Below are positions 29,344 to 39,013 of a stretch of DNA of 62,285 nt, one piece after another (the first letter of the stretch is position 1; each line of letters begins with the position of its first letter). The stretch covers positions 1-62,285 of the forward strand of contig CALLFA010000015.1 in the NCBI GenBank assembly GCA_937997635.1. The letters are read 5' to 3'. Source of the DNA: an uncultured Saprospiraceae bacterium. Its GTDB lineage: Bacteria; Bacteroidota; Bacteroidia; Chitinophagales; Saprospiraceae. The position numbers were made by a program, and so were the translations under genes. The notes beneath the pieces are model-generated. The model ran no database searches. It was not told where the DNA came from and saw only the letters and a program-made list of their open reading frames with translations.

Positions 29344-31113
29344 ATGAAATCAATAGCTAAATTATTCGGTACGATACTATTCTTTATGATGATATTGTCT
29401 TCATGCTCAGACGATCAATTACTACAAGACGACAATAATGAACGTTCATTAGAACAACAGGAAGCATTTTTAGGTGCTAAGCGATCCTGTGGCCACGAAG
29501 ATCATATGCACGAATTACTTGCTGACCCTGTTTATCAAAAATCACACGAATTAAAATTCGAAAAATTAGTGGAAGAGTTGGCAAAACCTGAGTTGAGAAA
29601 CTGTTCTACACCTATCATCATACCTGTAGCAGTACACTTCCAAAATGTGACAGGTACAAATCAGTCTTGCCTTGAACAATTAGTCAACACCCAGATAGAT
29701 GTGCTTAATAATGATATCACAGGGACAAATAGTGATGTCAGTAAATGGACATCTCAAGCAGCATCATTTTTTCCAGGTATTAGTAATGGTGAAGCTTGTG
29801 TACGATTTTGTGTGGCTACAAAAAATCATCCTTCTGGTTATGGATTGACAAATGGTGATTTGGCGATTACTGTAAATAGAACCAACGGAGAAAGAGTGAA
29901 TAATTGGAGTGGCTATTTGAATATCTATGTCAGACCAAATCTTGGATTTCTTGGTGAAGCGCCTTTAGGAGGAAGTGGCAATGGTGATGGCGTTTTGATT
30001 GATGCGTCTACATTTGGACTTGGCTCTGGTTGTGGCAATGTAAGACCCCAAGCACCTTATAATTTGGGTCGAACAACCACTCACGAAGTTGGTCATTACT
30101 TATTGTTGGATCATATTTGGGGTAACGGTTGCGGCATTGATGATGGTGTCAGTGATACGCCAGCTCAAGCGTCTGATAGCGGTGGCTGTCCAAACCTTGG
30201 TGTTAAATCTTGTGGATCTAACGATATGCACATGAACTATATGGATTACACAAATGATGCCTGCATGTACATGTTTAGTAATGGACAGGTACAGCGTATG
30301 GTCGCATACATCAATAGTTCGCTTAATAATTTAAAAAATAAAGCTTCCTCTGTTTGCGAAGAAGGAAATGGCGGAAGTAGCAATCCAGGGGGAGAAAATC
30401 CAACTACTGATAATGGAAATGATGACAATACGAGTAGTGATGTTTGTGCAAGAGTGAATACTTCAAATGTATCCACAGTAAACAATACAAGTGTCTTGAT
30501 AAATTGGGCTAACATCGCAAACGCCAATCGTTACAGAGTAAGATATAGAAAGCAAGGTACAAGCGCATGGACAGTTGTTGGCGCTCCCAGTTCTCAGAAA
30601 ACGATTACTGGCCTGACACCAAACACAGTATATGAGTATGCGATTCGAGTACATTGTGATTCTGGTTGGACCAGTTGGAGTAGAATATCAACATTTTCAA
30701 TAGCTACTGATGATGATTCTTCTTGTACAAAAAATGAAATCAAATTAGAATTATTTTTAGATGATTATGGGTCAGAGACTAGTTGGGAATTAGTGAAAGA
30801 AAATGGTGCTTTAGTATCAAAAGGAGGCCCATTTAGAGACGGTCAAAATAAAGTCACCAAAGAATTTTGCCTAGCAGATGGTTGTTACACGATGTACATA
30901 GATGATTCATTTGGTGACGGTATTTGCTGCGATTATGGCGACGGTAGAGTGAGAATCAGAGATGGAGCTGGTAGATTGGTTGCTAGTTCAAATGGTAGAT
31001 TTGGATATTTTACATACTTAGATTTCTGTGTTACGAATGGTTCTGCAAGATTAATAAGAGAACGTAAAGATGAACCTAAAAAGACGCTTGCCAGAAAGAT
31101 AAAAAAGTCTTAA
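29344..31113 (+). CDS. M43-family zinc metalloprotease with fibronectin type III domain, lipoprotein
   Basis: The 589-residue product has a lipoprotein signal (MILSSC, Cys21). The catalytic part (about residues 90-330) has the pappalysin/M43 motif His247-Glu248-x-x-His251-x5-His257 and a Met-turn at MNYMDY (Met300). A fibronectin type III-like domain spans about 367-452, followed by a domain with LDDYGSETSWEL and DDSFGDGICCDYGDG (about 460-570), seen in many Bacteroidota proteases, and a basic tail. The end does not look like a standard T9SS sorting domain. It probably digests extracellular proteins. A strong terminator follows. Confidence 0.9.
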   Translation: MKSIAKLFGTILFFMMILSSCSDDQLLQDDNNERSLEQQEAFLGAKRSCGHEDHMHELLADPVYQKSHELKFEKLVEELAKPELRNCSTPIIIPVAVHFQNVTGTNQSCLEQLVNTQIDVLNNDITGTNSDVSKWTSQAASFFPGISNGEACVRFCVATKNHPSGYGLTNGDLAITVNRTNGERVNNWSGYLNIYVRPNLGFLGEAPLGGSGNGDGVLIDASTFGLGSGCGNVRPQAPYNLGRTTTHEVGHYLLLDHIWGNGCGIDDGVSDTPAQASDSGGCPNLGVKSCGSNDMHMNYMDYTNDACMYMFSNGQVQRMVAYINSSLNNLKNKASSVCEEGNGGSSNPGGENPTTDNGNDDNTSSDVCARVNTSNVSTVNNTSVLINWANIANANRYRVRYRKQGTSAWTVVGAPSSQKTITGLTPNTVYEYAIRVHCDSGWTSWSRISTFSIATDDDSSCTKNEIKLELFLDDYGSETSWELVKENGALVSKGGPFRDGQNKVTKEFCLADGCYTMYIDDSFGDGICCDYGDGRVRIRDGAGRLVASSNGRFGYFTYLDFCVTNGSARLIRERKDEPKKTLARKIKKS

Positions 31114-31138
31114 GTAGGTAACTTTAGATATTGATATT

Positions 31139-31172
31139 GGCCAGACTTAACTAAAAGTCTGGCCTTTTTTTT
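31139..31172 (+). terminator. Intrinsic terminator of the M43 protease gene
   Basis: GGCCAGACTT (31139-31148) pairs perfectly with AAGTCTGGCC (31155-31164) over a 6-base loop, followed by eight Ts. It is 25 bases after the stop codon. Confidence 0.92.
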
Positions 31173-31233
31173 GGTCATTTGAGTAAAGTTAAAAGACAGA
31201 CGAATAGTGACGGAATAATAGTTATGGACAATA

Positions 31234-33372
31234 TTATTCTGAAGACCGAGACAACCAATTCTTCATCCATCTAATCTCATTATACGACAACTCAAAAGGA
31301 CTCTGTTGCTTTATTTCATTAGAGCCGAGTTCTAATTTGTCATGAAGAAAAGATTGTAGTTTTTGAATTCTGTCTTTATCCATAATCTCATCAATATCAA
31401 CATCACCTTGCTTTATTAATCTTCCAAAATGAGATTCTATAGTGCCGACTGACATATCCCGTTTGTCAGCAATTTGTTGCGCAGTCATTCCTTCCTTATG
31501 TAATTTTAGTGTAATTCTATAGGTTTCTCCGACGACTCTTTTTACTTTTTGTTTTGGAACAAATGCTATTCGCTTGAATAGTGTTTGCGCTAGCTGAAGT
31601 TTTTGATCTTTATATGTGATTGTGTTTAACCGATCCATCATGTCCCAGCACGAATTGTGCAACTCATTGCAAATCTGAAAGTATTGCCTGCTTTTGGGTT
31701 TGTCCTTCCACTTTGAGATGTGGCCTTCTATTTTTGTAATAAGTAGATTGTAAATATTTTCTCGGAAGTAGTCAACAGCTTTCTCAAGCCGAGCAACTAT
31801 TTGTTTATCATTGCCTTCTTGACTAGAAAAAAGTGTATTCAATTGATCTTTGAATCGCTTAGCTATATCATTCAAATGATCCAATTGCTTGAAAAATTCT
31901 GCTGAAAAGATCACTGCATCTGCTTTTGACGCTATATCATTTTCCGAAAGGAAGTCCTCCCAAGTACTTGCATATGCGGTCAACTTATTAAAGGAAAAAT
32001 GCTTGACCAGTTGCTGATTGTCGTAAAGTTCTTTCTCTTTTTCCAAAAGGGTTTGTAAGTTATCGCTATTCTCAAGTGAAGTATGATACTTTGTGATTCT
32101 GGCATCAGCTATACAATTTCGCTTACTTATTTTACTAGACAAAAATAGCCCATCAAGGCTTTTGCATCTACTTAACGCAACGTACAGTTGTCCTGCAGCA
32201 AAGGTGTTCTCTAAATCCACAACGACCTTTTCAAATGTTAGTCCCTGACTTTTATGAACAGTTACAGCCCATGCGAGTCTAAGCGGATATTGCTCGAATG
32301 TGCCGCAGACTTCTCTCTCTACCTCCTTTGTTTTTTCGTCGATGTGGTATTTTATCCTGTCCCATGACATTCGTCCCAGTTCTATAGTGCCTTTCTCTTC
32401 AGGGATTTCAATGGTCAAGATGTCGTCATGTTTTGATTTTATGACACCGATTTTACCATTGTAAAATGCCCCTTCAGGATCATTACGAATGAACATCACA
32501 CGAGCCCCAATTTTAAAGTGCATTTCCTTTGGAGTAGGGTAGATGTGTTCTGAAAAATCTCCTGAGATAATAGCATTTAGCGATACAGATGGTGTAGTTA
32601 ATTCATGAAGTTTATGGAGATTTATTCTGTTGGCATTTTGATTGTGTGTGGTTAATTCAATGACATCTTGCTCAATGTCGCGCATGTCTAAACGAGCATT
32701 TAATATACTGAGCTGTTCATCAGTTATATTCCCCATACGGACCGCATTTAGGATTGAAATAAACTGTTCATCTTGCTGCCGATATACTTTTTTTAATTCA
32801 ATTGTAATTGCAGAAACAGCTTGCCACGAATGAGCGTCGAAGAAAAAAGGGCTATCGTAATATCTAGACAATACCTGCCAATCTGATTCTCTTGTCACGG
32901 GCGCTAATTGAAATAAATCACCAATGACAAGCAGTTGTAAGCCGCCAAAAGGCAATTGATTTTTCCTAATTCTCCTAAGCGTGAAATCTATGGCGTCAAG
33001 TATATCTGCTCGTACCATACTGATTTCATCAATAATCAATATTTCCATTTCTATCATCAACTGACGCTGTTCTTGACGCAATCGTTGACTTTTGGCTAGG
33101 ATAGATCTATTGGTGACGGACTCAGAAGGGACCATTTCATGATTGGGAATAAAACAACTGGGCGGCAATTGAAAAAATGAATGAATGGTCACACCACCCG
33201 CATTTATAGCGGCAACACCCGTGGGAGCGACTATAATCGATTTTCGAGATAATTTTTCTCGTATTTGTCTAAGAAAAGTAGTTTTTCCAGTCCCTGCTTT
33301 TCCCGTTAGGAACAGTGATTTGTTTGTATGCAGAATAAATTCTTCCGCTAGTTGCCATTCATCAGTTTTCAT
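31234..33372 (-). CDS. Pif1/RecD-like superfamily 1 helicase
   Basis: The 712-residue protein has Walker A GKAGTGKT (residues 24-31), Walker B ILIIDEIS, and helicase blocks such as VAPTGVAAINAGG and WAVTVHKSQGLTFEKVVVDL. This fits the Pif1/RecD2-like family of 5'-to-3' DNA helicases. The C-terminal third is helical with a helix-turn-helix-like segment (EGMTAQQIADKRDMSVGTIESH), an extension seen in Bacteroidota homologues. It probably acts on DNA during repair or at replication obstacles. It is read divergently from the repeat region that follows. Confidence 0.92.
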   Translation of the reverse strand: MKTDEWQLAEEFILHTNKSLFLTGKAGTGKTTFLRQIREKLSRKSIIVAPTGVAAINAGGVTIHSFFQLPPSCFIPNHEMVPSESVTNRSILAKSQRLRQEQRQLMIEMEILIIDEISMVRADILDAIDFTLRRIRKNQLPFGGLQLLVIGDLFQLAPVTRESDWQVLSRYYDSPFFFDAHSWQAVSAITIELKKVYRQQDEQFISILNAVRMGNITDEQLSILNARLDMRDIEQDVIELTTHNQNANRINLHKLHELTTPSVSLNAIISGDFSEHIYPTPKEMHFKIGARVMFIRNDPEGAFYNGKIGVIKSKHDDILTIEIPEEKGTIELGRMSWDRIKYHIDEKTKEVEREVCGTFEQYPLRLAWAVTVHKSQGLTFEKVVVDLENTFAAGQLYVALSRCKSLDGLFLSSKISKRNCIADARITKYHTSLENSDNLQTLLEKEKELYDNQQLVKHFSFNKLTAYASTWEDFLSENDIASKADAVIFSAEFFKQLDHLNDIAKRFKDQLNTLFSSQEGNDKQIVARLEKAVDYFRENIYNLLITKIEGHISKWKDKPKSRQYFQICNELHNSCWDMMDRLNTITYKDQKLQLAQTLFKRIAFVPKQKVKRVVGETYRITLKLHKEGMTAQQIADKRDMSVGTIESHFGRLIKQGDVDIDEIMDKDRIQKLQSFLHDKLELGSNEIKQQSPFELSYNEIRWMKNWLSRSSE

Positions 33373-33466
33373 AAGTAGTATAAAGTTGTAAACCTAAGGT
33401 ATATATTCTTTTCATTATTTAATATTAGAATCGAAATTATTTATAAATCGAAAGGTACGGAGACCT

Positions 33467-33793
33467 GAGGCAAAGGTCGACTCCGTTCCTCCAGTGGCGA
33501 TGGACTCTGTCCCTAATGCCATTTTTGGATAGATACTGAGGCAAAGGACTCCGTTCCTCCTGAGGCAAAGGACTCCGTTCCTCTTGCCGTAAATTCAAAC
33601 ACAAATCGAGAGGTACGGAGACCTTCGATTCAGATATCAATCCTAATAGCAATATCTGAGGCAGAGGACTTCGTTCCTCCTGAGGCAAAGGACTCCGTTC
33701 CTCTTGCCGTACCACAAACAATATCTGAGGCAAAGGACTCCGTTCCTCTTGCCATACCACAAGCAATATCTGAGGCAAAGGACTCCGTTCCTC
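33467..33793. repeat. 22-bp core repeats, seven copies (array C)
   Basis: Seven copies of a 22-base core (beginning GAGGCAAAGGACTCC and ending CTC, with one copy interrupted by a 3-base insertion) lie at 33467-33491, 33538-33559, 33562-33583, 33658-33679, 33682-33703, 33727-33748 and 33772-33793. Several are followed by CTTGCC-type spacers. A second motif, GGTACGGAGACC, occurs at about 33455 and 33612. The rest of the intergenic region 33373-34075 is AT-rich and shows no gene. Frames that cross the array are chance open frames. Confidence 0.9.
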
Positions 33794-34075
33794 CTGCCGT
33801 AGTAATTTTGAAAAAAACATACAAATATTTTCATATTGCTAAAAATTGTAATATGTTTGAGGCATCCTAAAACTAAATTCCCAAAACCTAACCCCGAGAT
33901 AAAGACAAATCCAAGTTGTCTAAATAAAGCCCAGGAAAACCGATTTTAATTTCCTAAAGCAAGTTTGGCAGCAACAAAAACAGTAAACTCATTTTCTATA
34001 ATGATGCATGCATTGTTATGGGCCTAAAACCATGAGAGAGTTAATAGGGCTATTTATTCACTAAAGAAATAGACT
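33794..34075. other. AT-rich leader before the 1294-residue protein
   Basis: No reading frame, repeat or strong hairpin was seen here. It presumably holds the promoter of the gene at 34076. Confidence 0.5.
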
Positions 34076-37000
34076 ATGCACTCCCAAGTCCGCATTTTCA
34101 ATGGGCATGCCTTACCAACTGCCCAACTCAAATCTCGTTGCTTGCAATTATTGATTGTGGCATTCGCATGCTTGTGTTCATCACAGATATATGCGCAGTG
34201 TCCACCTGATAATATACTACTCGCTGACATAAATCATTCGTTGGATCCAATGACATGTGAGAGTGTGTTAGACATCACAGACGTACATGGAAATAATTCA
34301 CTTGATGGCTGTGGGTGCGATGTCACAATATTAGATGAACACGATAATGAATTGCCTGCAGCATTTGATTTTAGTGATGTTGGTGAAACCTTTAGATATC
34401 AGGTGTGCTGTCCGTTGGTCGTGGGTGAAATTTGTGCGTGGGCTAACATTACTGTCGAGTTTAAAGGGAATTCTCAATTTATATGTCATGCTGCCGATAC
34501 CGTATTGACGAGTTCATGCATTGAAGTGAATGATCTTTTCCCACCAGTTATCGGATCCCAATGTGTAGAAGCAGGAGTGATACTTGTCAATGAAATAGAG
34601 AATCTTCCTAATTGTGTTGGTGGGGTACAAAGACAACTCATCCGTACATACCAACTGACTGGCCCTCAAGGTCCGATTGAGCAATTTTGTACACAAAGAA
34701 TTGATATAGTCGCAGCAGATTTAACGAACATTATTTTTCCTGAAAAAGCGACAATAAATTGTGATCAGGATCCTACAGTCGAGTTGACTGGCGCACCCAT
34801 TTTTACAACAATGATAAATGGTGTATTGGATTCATTTGAATTGACACCAGACGGCCTTCCACTAGAATGTTCCGTATTCGTCAGTTTCGAAGATACAGAG
34901 TTTGAGACAGCTTGTGGAAGTAGGATAACAAGGATGTGGTCTGTAGGCCAATGGTCTTGCATCGTAGATACCGTCCAAAGGTTTCCACAAATCATAGATA
35001 TAACAGATTTAAATCCGCCTACCATAGAATGCCCACAAGTGATCACTAGTTCTACAACGACGCACAAATGCCAAGTTGTGGTTAATTTACCACCAGCTAC
35101 TGTTAGTGACGATTGTTCAGATGACCTTACGGTTTTTATTGCGACTAACAATGGCATCTTAAATGCAAACGGTGGTGTTGCTACTATTGACACTGGTTTC
35201 TCTCAAATTATCTATTCTGTTTCAGATTGTATAAATACAGATACCTGTGTCATTAATGTTATGCTTACAGATACAACCCCTCCAGTCGCTATTTGCGAGA
35301 CAGACATCACAATAGGCTATGCTGGAGTCGGCAATACCTTTTTAGATGCATATAAAATAGATGCAGGCTCTTTTGATGATTGTGGTGCAGTTAAGTTTGG
35401 AATTGCCAGAATGGTAGATACCTTAGATATTCCAGATCATGTATTTCAGGATAGAATTGAGATCCTGTGCGAAGACACGACCATGCCTTTTATGGCGATA
35501 CTACAGCTTTTAGATAGTGAAGGCAATGTCAGTTTTTGTATGGTTGAAGTTACGGTCACAAATAAGTTGATCCCCACACTCATTTGTCCTGCACCAGATT
35601 CGGTGGCCTGTGATACCATATTTGATCCTGATAATTTGAATGTCTTTTTTAATCCTTTTGAAATTGACAGCGATGTTTGCCTTGATGGATTTACGGTTAG
35701 AGATATACTCATAGGAGATCGAAATGACTGTGGAGTTGGTACTTTAGAAAGAAGAATTAGGATTTTAGATGCCCAAGGCGATCCTGTAGGACCACTTTGT
35801 CGAGTTGATATTGTATTTGAAGCGCCTTCAACTAGTCTAATGTTAGGTCCTAATTTTCCTCCAATGGATATGTGTACTCCGCAAGATGTTTGTTCATTAG
35901 ATGATTTGGATAATTTTGACATTGAATTCGATATTGATCAACAACGCTGCCAATTATTGGGCATTAGTACGGAAATAAATGAAGTTACACCACCAAGTCA
36001 ATTGCAGTGCCCTAATCCAACTTCAGTTCCAATTTGTCAACAGTTTGTCCGGACGTTCACCGTTATCGATTGGTGTGCTATTGATGGTCTTGGTTCTAAA
36101 GCTGAACCATTTGTATTCGAACAATCAATAAATATTGGAGAACGGACCGCTCCTACTGCTACTGATCCTGACGATTTAGAGTTCTGTGTACCAATAGACG
36201 AATGTGATTCCTTATTTGTAACTATTGCTGCCCCAACTGTTACAGATAATTGCGCTGGAGATATTCTAACTGAATTCGAATTATTTAATGATAATGATCC
36301 GGCCAATCCTATTCTAGATATGGAAGGGGCTGTTGTAACAGGTAATTTCGATGTAGGTAGTTATTCAATTGTATGGACATTTACAGATGCTTGTGGCAAT
36401 TTTACATCCGAAACGCAGCGGTTTCAAGTTCAAAATTGTAAAGCCCCAACCATTACATGCATCGCTGGACTTGCCATACCAATAGTTCCAAATAATAATG
36501 TGGCTACTTTAGAACTAAAACAAGTAGTGGTTTATTCTGGAAACTCGTGTGGTGATCAAACAGGCATTACAGAGTCATTTGAACCAGATAGGCTAGAAGA
36601 GACAATCACATTCCCATGTGACAGTGTCGGATTAGGGCCATTGAGTGTGAACGTTTTTGCAACAGATGCTGATGGTAACCAATCGAAATGTACTGTATTG
36701 ATTTCATTAAGTGATAATGGCTTGTGTCCAAATACTGCTTTTACGTCTGACAACAATGAAGCTCGTGTATCTGTATCTGGTAATGTAGTCACTCCAGCTA
36801 ATACAGGCATTACTGGTGCTGATGTCGCACTTATCGGTTCTTCAAATACGATTTCTACTTTTACAGAAAAAGGGAATTATCTTTTTAATGATATGCCGAC
36901 TGGAGGGGCATACACCATTCGACCGAGCTTTGATGATGATGTGTTAAACGGAGTGTCGATTATCGATATGATTCTCATTCAGCAACACATTTTAAATTTT

Positions 37001-37960
37001 AGGGAAATTACTAACCCATATTTATTACTCGCTGCTGATGTCAATGGAAATGGCGAGGTATCTATTGCTGATGTCATCTTATTGCAACGTATAGCACTTG
37101 GACTTTCAGACTTGCCTCCAACAGTGCCTAATTGGAGATTTATTGATGCGGATGCTGATTTTTTTGATGCAACTAATCCATTCAGCAGCAGCTTATCTTC
37201 AGAAAAAATGATAGATGAATTATTAGAAGATGAAGTCTATAATTTTATTGGAATAAAGGCTGGCGATATAAATATGAGCGCCTTGGCGGACACAGAAAAC
37301 AGAAGTGTTTCCAATGCATATTTGAGAGTTGATAATTCACCACTTAATCAAGATAAAACGACGATTCCGTTTTACCTAAGCGAACAAATGACTTCCATTA
37401 AAGGGGTTTCAATAGAGATGAATGTTTCAGAATTAAACCTTTTAGATTTACATTCTGCTCAATTGAAAGATGGTACGTTTTCAATTGATGTCACAGATGG
37501 TCAGCTGAAGTTTATATCTGTTAATGAACATGGGATGTCAGTAGACTCTGACTTACCATTATTTGAGCTGGTCCTCAACGGAAATTCAACTGCAACAGCA
37601 AAAGAATTGTTGCAAGATGTCACCATTACAGTAGCAAGGGAGTTACATGGTGAGCTTCAAGAGCAGAAAGTAAACATTGTGTTTGATTCTCAGGTATCTG
37701 GAAATGAAATTTTAGATGTCGTGCCTAACCCTTGGAAAGACATAACAACGATTGAAATTAACAGTTCAGAAAAAACAACAGGAGCATTGTTGGTGACTGA
37801 TTTAGGTGGAAATGTTGTTTATCAAAACGATGTTCAATTTAGTAAAGGAATCAATTCATTGACCTTATCGTCAGAAGTAATTAATGTACCTGGCGTATAT
37901 TTCATACATGTAAATACACCACTATCAAGACAAACCGTGAAAATGATTAAGCTGGAATGA
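34076..37960 (+). CDS. Secreted T9SS protein with HYR-like domains, dockerin-like loops and cohesin-like domain
   Basis: The 1294-residue product has a long signal region ending near IYAQ (about residue 41). A tandem set of cysteine-rich immunoglobulin-like or HYR-like modules follows (for example PPTIECPQVI and TPPVAICETDI). The C-terminal module is ordered: carboxypeptidase-regulatory-like domain (from about 895), two dockerin-like loops (DDDVLNGVSIID near 953 and DVNGNGEVSIAD near 990), a cohesin-like beta domain (about 1078-1200), and a type A T9SS sorting domain (VVPNPWKD to the end). It would be exported through the outer membrane and anchored or released by T9SS. A strong terminator follows. 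Substrate or binding partner unknown. Confidence 0.9.
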   Translation: MHSQVRIFNGHALPTAQLKSRCLQLLIVAFACLCSSQIYAQCPPDNILLADINHSLDPMTCESVLDITDVHGNNSLDGCGCDVTILDEHDNELPAAFDFSDVGETFRYQVCCPLVVGEICAWANITVEFKGNSQFICHAADTVLTSSCIEVNDLFPPVIGSQCVEAGVILVNEIENLPNCVGGVQRQLIRTYQLTGPQGPIEQFCTQRIDIVAADLTNIIFPEKATINCDQDPTVELTGAPIFTTMINGVLDSFELTPDGLPLECSVFVSFEDTEFETACGSRITRMWSVGQWSCIVDTVQRFPQIIDITDLNPPTIECPQVITSSTTTHKCQVVVNLPPATVSDDCSDDLTVFIATNNGILNANGGVATIDTGFSQIIYSVSDCINTDTCVINVMLTDTTPPVAICETDITIGYAGVGNTFLDAYKIDAGSFDDCGAVKFGIARMVDTLDIPDHVFQDRIEILCEDTTMPFMAILQLLDSEGNVSFCMVEVTVTNKLIPTLICPAPDSVACDTIFDPDNLNVFFNPFEIDSDVCLDGFTVRDILIGDRNDCGVGTLERRIRILDAQGDPVGPLCRVDIVFEAPSTSLMLGPNFPPMDMCTPQDVCSLDDLDNFDIEFDIDQQRCQLLGISTEINEVTPPSQLQCPNPTSVPICQQFVRTFTVIDWCAIDGLGSKAEPFVFEQSINIGERTAPTATDPDDLEFCVPIDECDSLFVTIAAPTVTDNCAGDILTEFELFNDNDPANPILDMEGAVVTGNFDVGSYSIVWTFTDACGNFTSETQRFQVQNCKAPTITCIAGLAIPIVPNNNVATLELKQVVVYSGNSCGDQTGITESFEPDRLEETITFPCDSVGLGPLSVNVFATDADGNQSKCTVLISLSDNGLCPNTAFTSDNNEARVSVSGNVVTPANTGITGADVALIGSSNTISTFTEKGNYLFNDMPTGGAYTIRPSFDDDVLNGVSIIDMILIQQHILNFREITNPYLLLAADVNGNGEVSIADVILLQRIALGLSDLPPTVPNWRFIDADADFFDATNPFSSSLSSEKMIDELLEDEVYNFIGIKAGDINMSALADTENRSVSNAYLRVDNSPLNQDKTTIPFYLSEQMTSIKGVSIEMNVSELNLLDLHSAQLKDGTFSIDVTDGQLKFISVNEHGMSVDSDLPLFELVLNGNSTATAKELLQDVTITVARELHGELQEQKVNIVFDSQVSGNEILDVVPNPWKDITTIEINSSEKTTGALLVTDLGGNVVYQNDVQFSKGINSLTLSSEVINVPGVYFIHVNTPLSRQTVKMIKLE

Positions 37961-38000
37961 TAATAGATTTTTTTCCCAATTGTCGATGATAATAGATAGG

Positions 38001-38030
38001 AGAGAGCCAGTAATGGCTCTCTTTTTTTTT
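38001..38030 (+). terminator. Intrinsic terminator
   Basis: AGAGAGCCA (38001-38009) pairs perfectly with TGGCTCTCT (38014-38022) over GTAA and is followed by nine Ts. It ends the transcript of the 1294-residue protein gene. Confidence 0.93.
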
Positions 38031-38106
38031 GTCCTTCCAGATAGCTAGCCTCAAGATTTATTCTAGTCTAACTTGCCCTCTACGTCAAGGTAATTGTATC
38101 GTTTCG

Positions 38107-38178
38107 ATGGTACACGCCGTACATTGCGTTGGCTTTTGTGTATTTGCTGTATGGCGTTGTCACCATGTGTTATAGGTC
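38107..38178. other. Imperfect inverted repeat, attC-like, beside the toxin-antitoxin pair
   Basis: ATGGT (38107-38111) pairs with ACCAT (38162-38166) and, inside it, ACACGCCGTACA pairs with TGTATGGCGTTGT with one bulge and one G-T pair, across about 24 bases. Next to it, GTTATAGGTC (38169-38178) recurs inverted as GACCTATAAC at 38908-38917, on the far side of the toxin gene. Size and position at the 3' end of a toxin-antitoxin cassette resemble an integron attC site, but a proper distal R' box next to the stem was not found, so this is only a candidate. Confidence 0.35.
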
Positions 38179-38185
38179 GGCACTT

Positions 38186-38497
38186 TTATGCGATCTGTAG
38201 CTTCTTGTTTTCTAGTTTAACGTTAAAATTAATTTCAGCTTTTAATGCTTTAAACACTTTTAAAATTGTGTCAATTCTTGCACTATTTGCGTTATTCTCA
38301 ATTTTAGAAATTTGACTTTTGTTAACACCAATTAAATTACCAAGTTGTTCTTGTGTTAAGTTTCGTTCTTTCCTAGTTGTTTTTACCATCTTTCCCAATA
38401 ACTCCATTTTAAGCTCATATTCATATTCGTCTCTGCTTTGTGTTCCTTTTTTTCCAATGTATCTATCCTCCATTTCATCCATTGTATATTTCTTCAT
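38186..38497 (-). CDS. HigA-type antitoxin (XRE helix-turn-helix)
   Basis: The 103-residue protein has an XRE/Cro-type helix-turn-helix at about residues 37-92 (KERNLTQEQLGNLIGVNKSQISKIEN), after an N-terminal acidic and charged segment. It lies 9 bases downstream of a HigB/Gp49-like toxin gene on the same strand, the toxin-first order typical of higBA modules. It would neutralise the toxin and repress the operon. Its 3' end is 8 bases from an attC-like inverted repeat. Confidence 0.88.
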   Translation of the reverse strand: MKKYTMDEMEDRYIGKKGTQSRDEYEYELKMELLGKMVKTTRKERNLTQEQLGNLIGVNKSQISKIENNANSARIDTILKVFKALKAEINFNVKLENKKLQIA

Positions 38498-38506
38498 AAG
38501 AATAGT

Positions 38507-38839
38507 TTATTTAGTTTCAAAATATTTTTTTCTAATTCTTTCAGCTCTATCAATTTCCGATTCAGGTGTCTTTTGTGTTTTCTTGTAAAAACCATTTGAT
38601 GCAATTACAAGTGTTTTTAATTTATTCGTTTTGTCCCAAAATGCTAGAATTCGTATTTGTTTATCAGCAAACTTCACTTTGAATTCCCATATTTCATTTC
38701 TGAGTTTTTTAAAGAATTTAGGGTCTATATTCTGCTCTGCATTTCTGATGACAAAGAACAACTTCTTTGTCGACTTTTTATCAAGCTTTTTTACGAATTT
38801 ATCAGCTTGCGTTAGAAATATAGTCTCGAATAACTTCAA
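38507..38839 (-). CDS. HigB/Gp49-like toxin (RelE superfamily)
   Basis: The 110-residue protein matches the phage-derived Gp49-like/HigB family: LRNEIWEFKVKFADKQIRILAFW and the ending FYKKTQKTPESEIDRAERIRKKY. Members cut mRNA at ribosomes. It is the first gene of the pair with the XRE antitoxin. The module stands in a non-coding stretch between unrelated genes and is bracketed by inverted GTTATAGGTC copies, which suggests it came in as a unit. Confidence 0.88.
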   Translation of the reverse strand: MKLFETIFLTQADKFVKKLDKKSTKKLFFVIRNAEQNIDPKFFKKLRNEIWEFKVKFADKQIRILAFWDKTNKLKTLVIASNGFYKKTQKTPESEIDRAERIRKKYFETK

Positions 38840-39013
38840 AAGCAGTTTTGGCTAAAGATACATAATGTTTCAATTAATAGCAACTTTAATGCGGGTTCGT
38901 TCTTGCTGACCTATAACTCTCTTTTCATGTGATTTAGCATTTTGCTGAGGCGAGACGACTTCAGCAACGTATTTTAATTGGATGGTGTAACCATATCCTA
39001 TATTTCTTCGTTA
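38840..39013. other. Gene-free stretch upstream of the toxin gene
   Basis: Holds the likely toxin promoter (minus strand), the inverted GACCTATAAC copy (38908-38917), and two small hairpins: TTGCTGA/TCAGCAA (38942-38967) and ATGGT/ACCAT (38982-38994). No reading frame was supported. Confidence 0.5.

Noticed and set aside
33437-33834. Open minus-strand frames of 63-127 codons across array C
   Set aside because: Made of translated 22-bp repeats; no recognisable domain or start signal.
38094-38315. Open plus-strand frame of 73 codons
   Set aside because: It crosses the attC-like hairpin and overlaps the antitoxin gene on the other strand; no family similarity.
38881-38930. tRNA-like GGGTTCG motif
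   Set aside because: No cloverleaf can be built around it.
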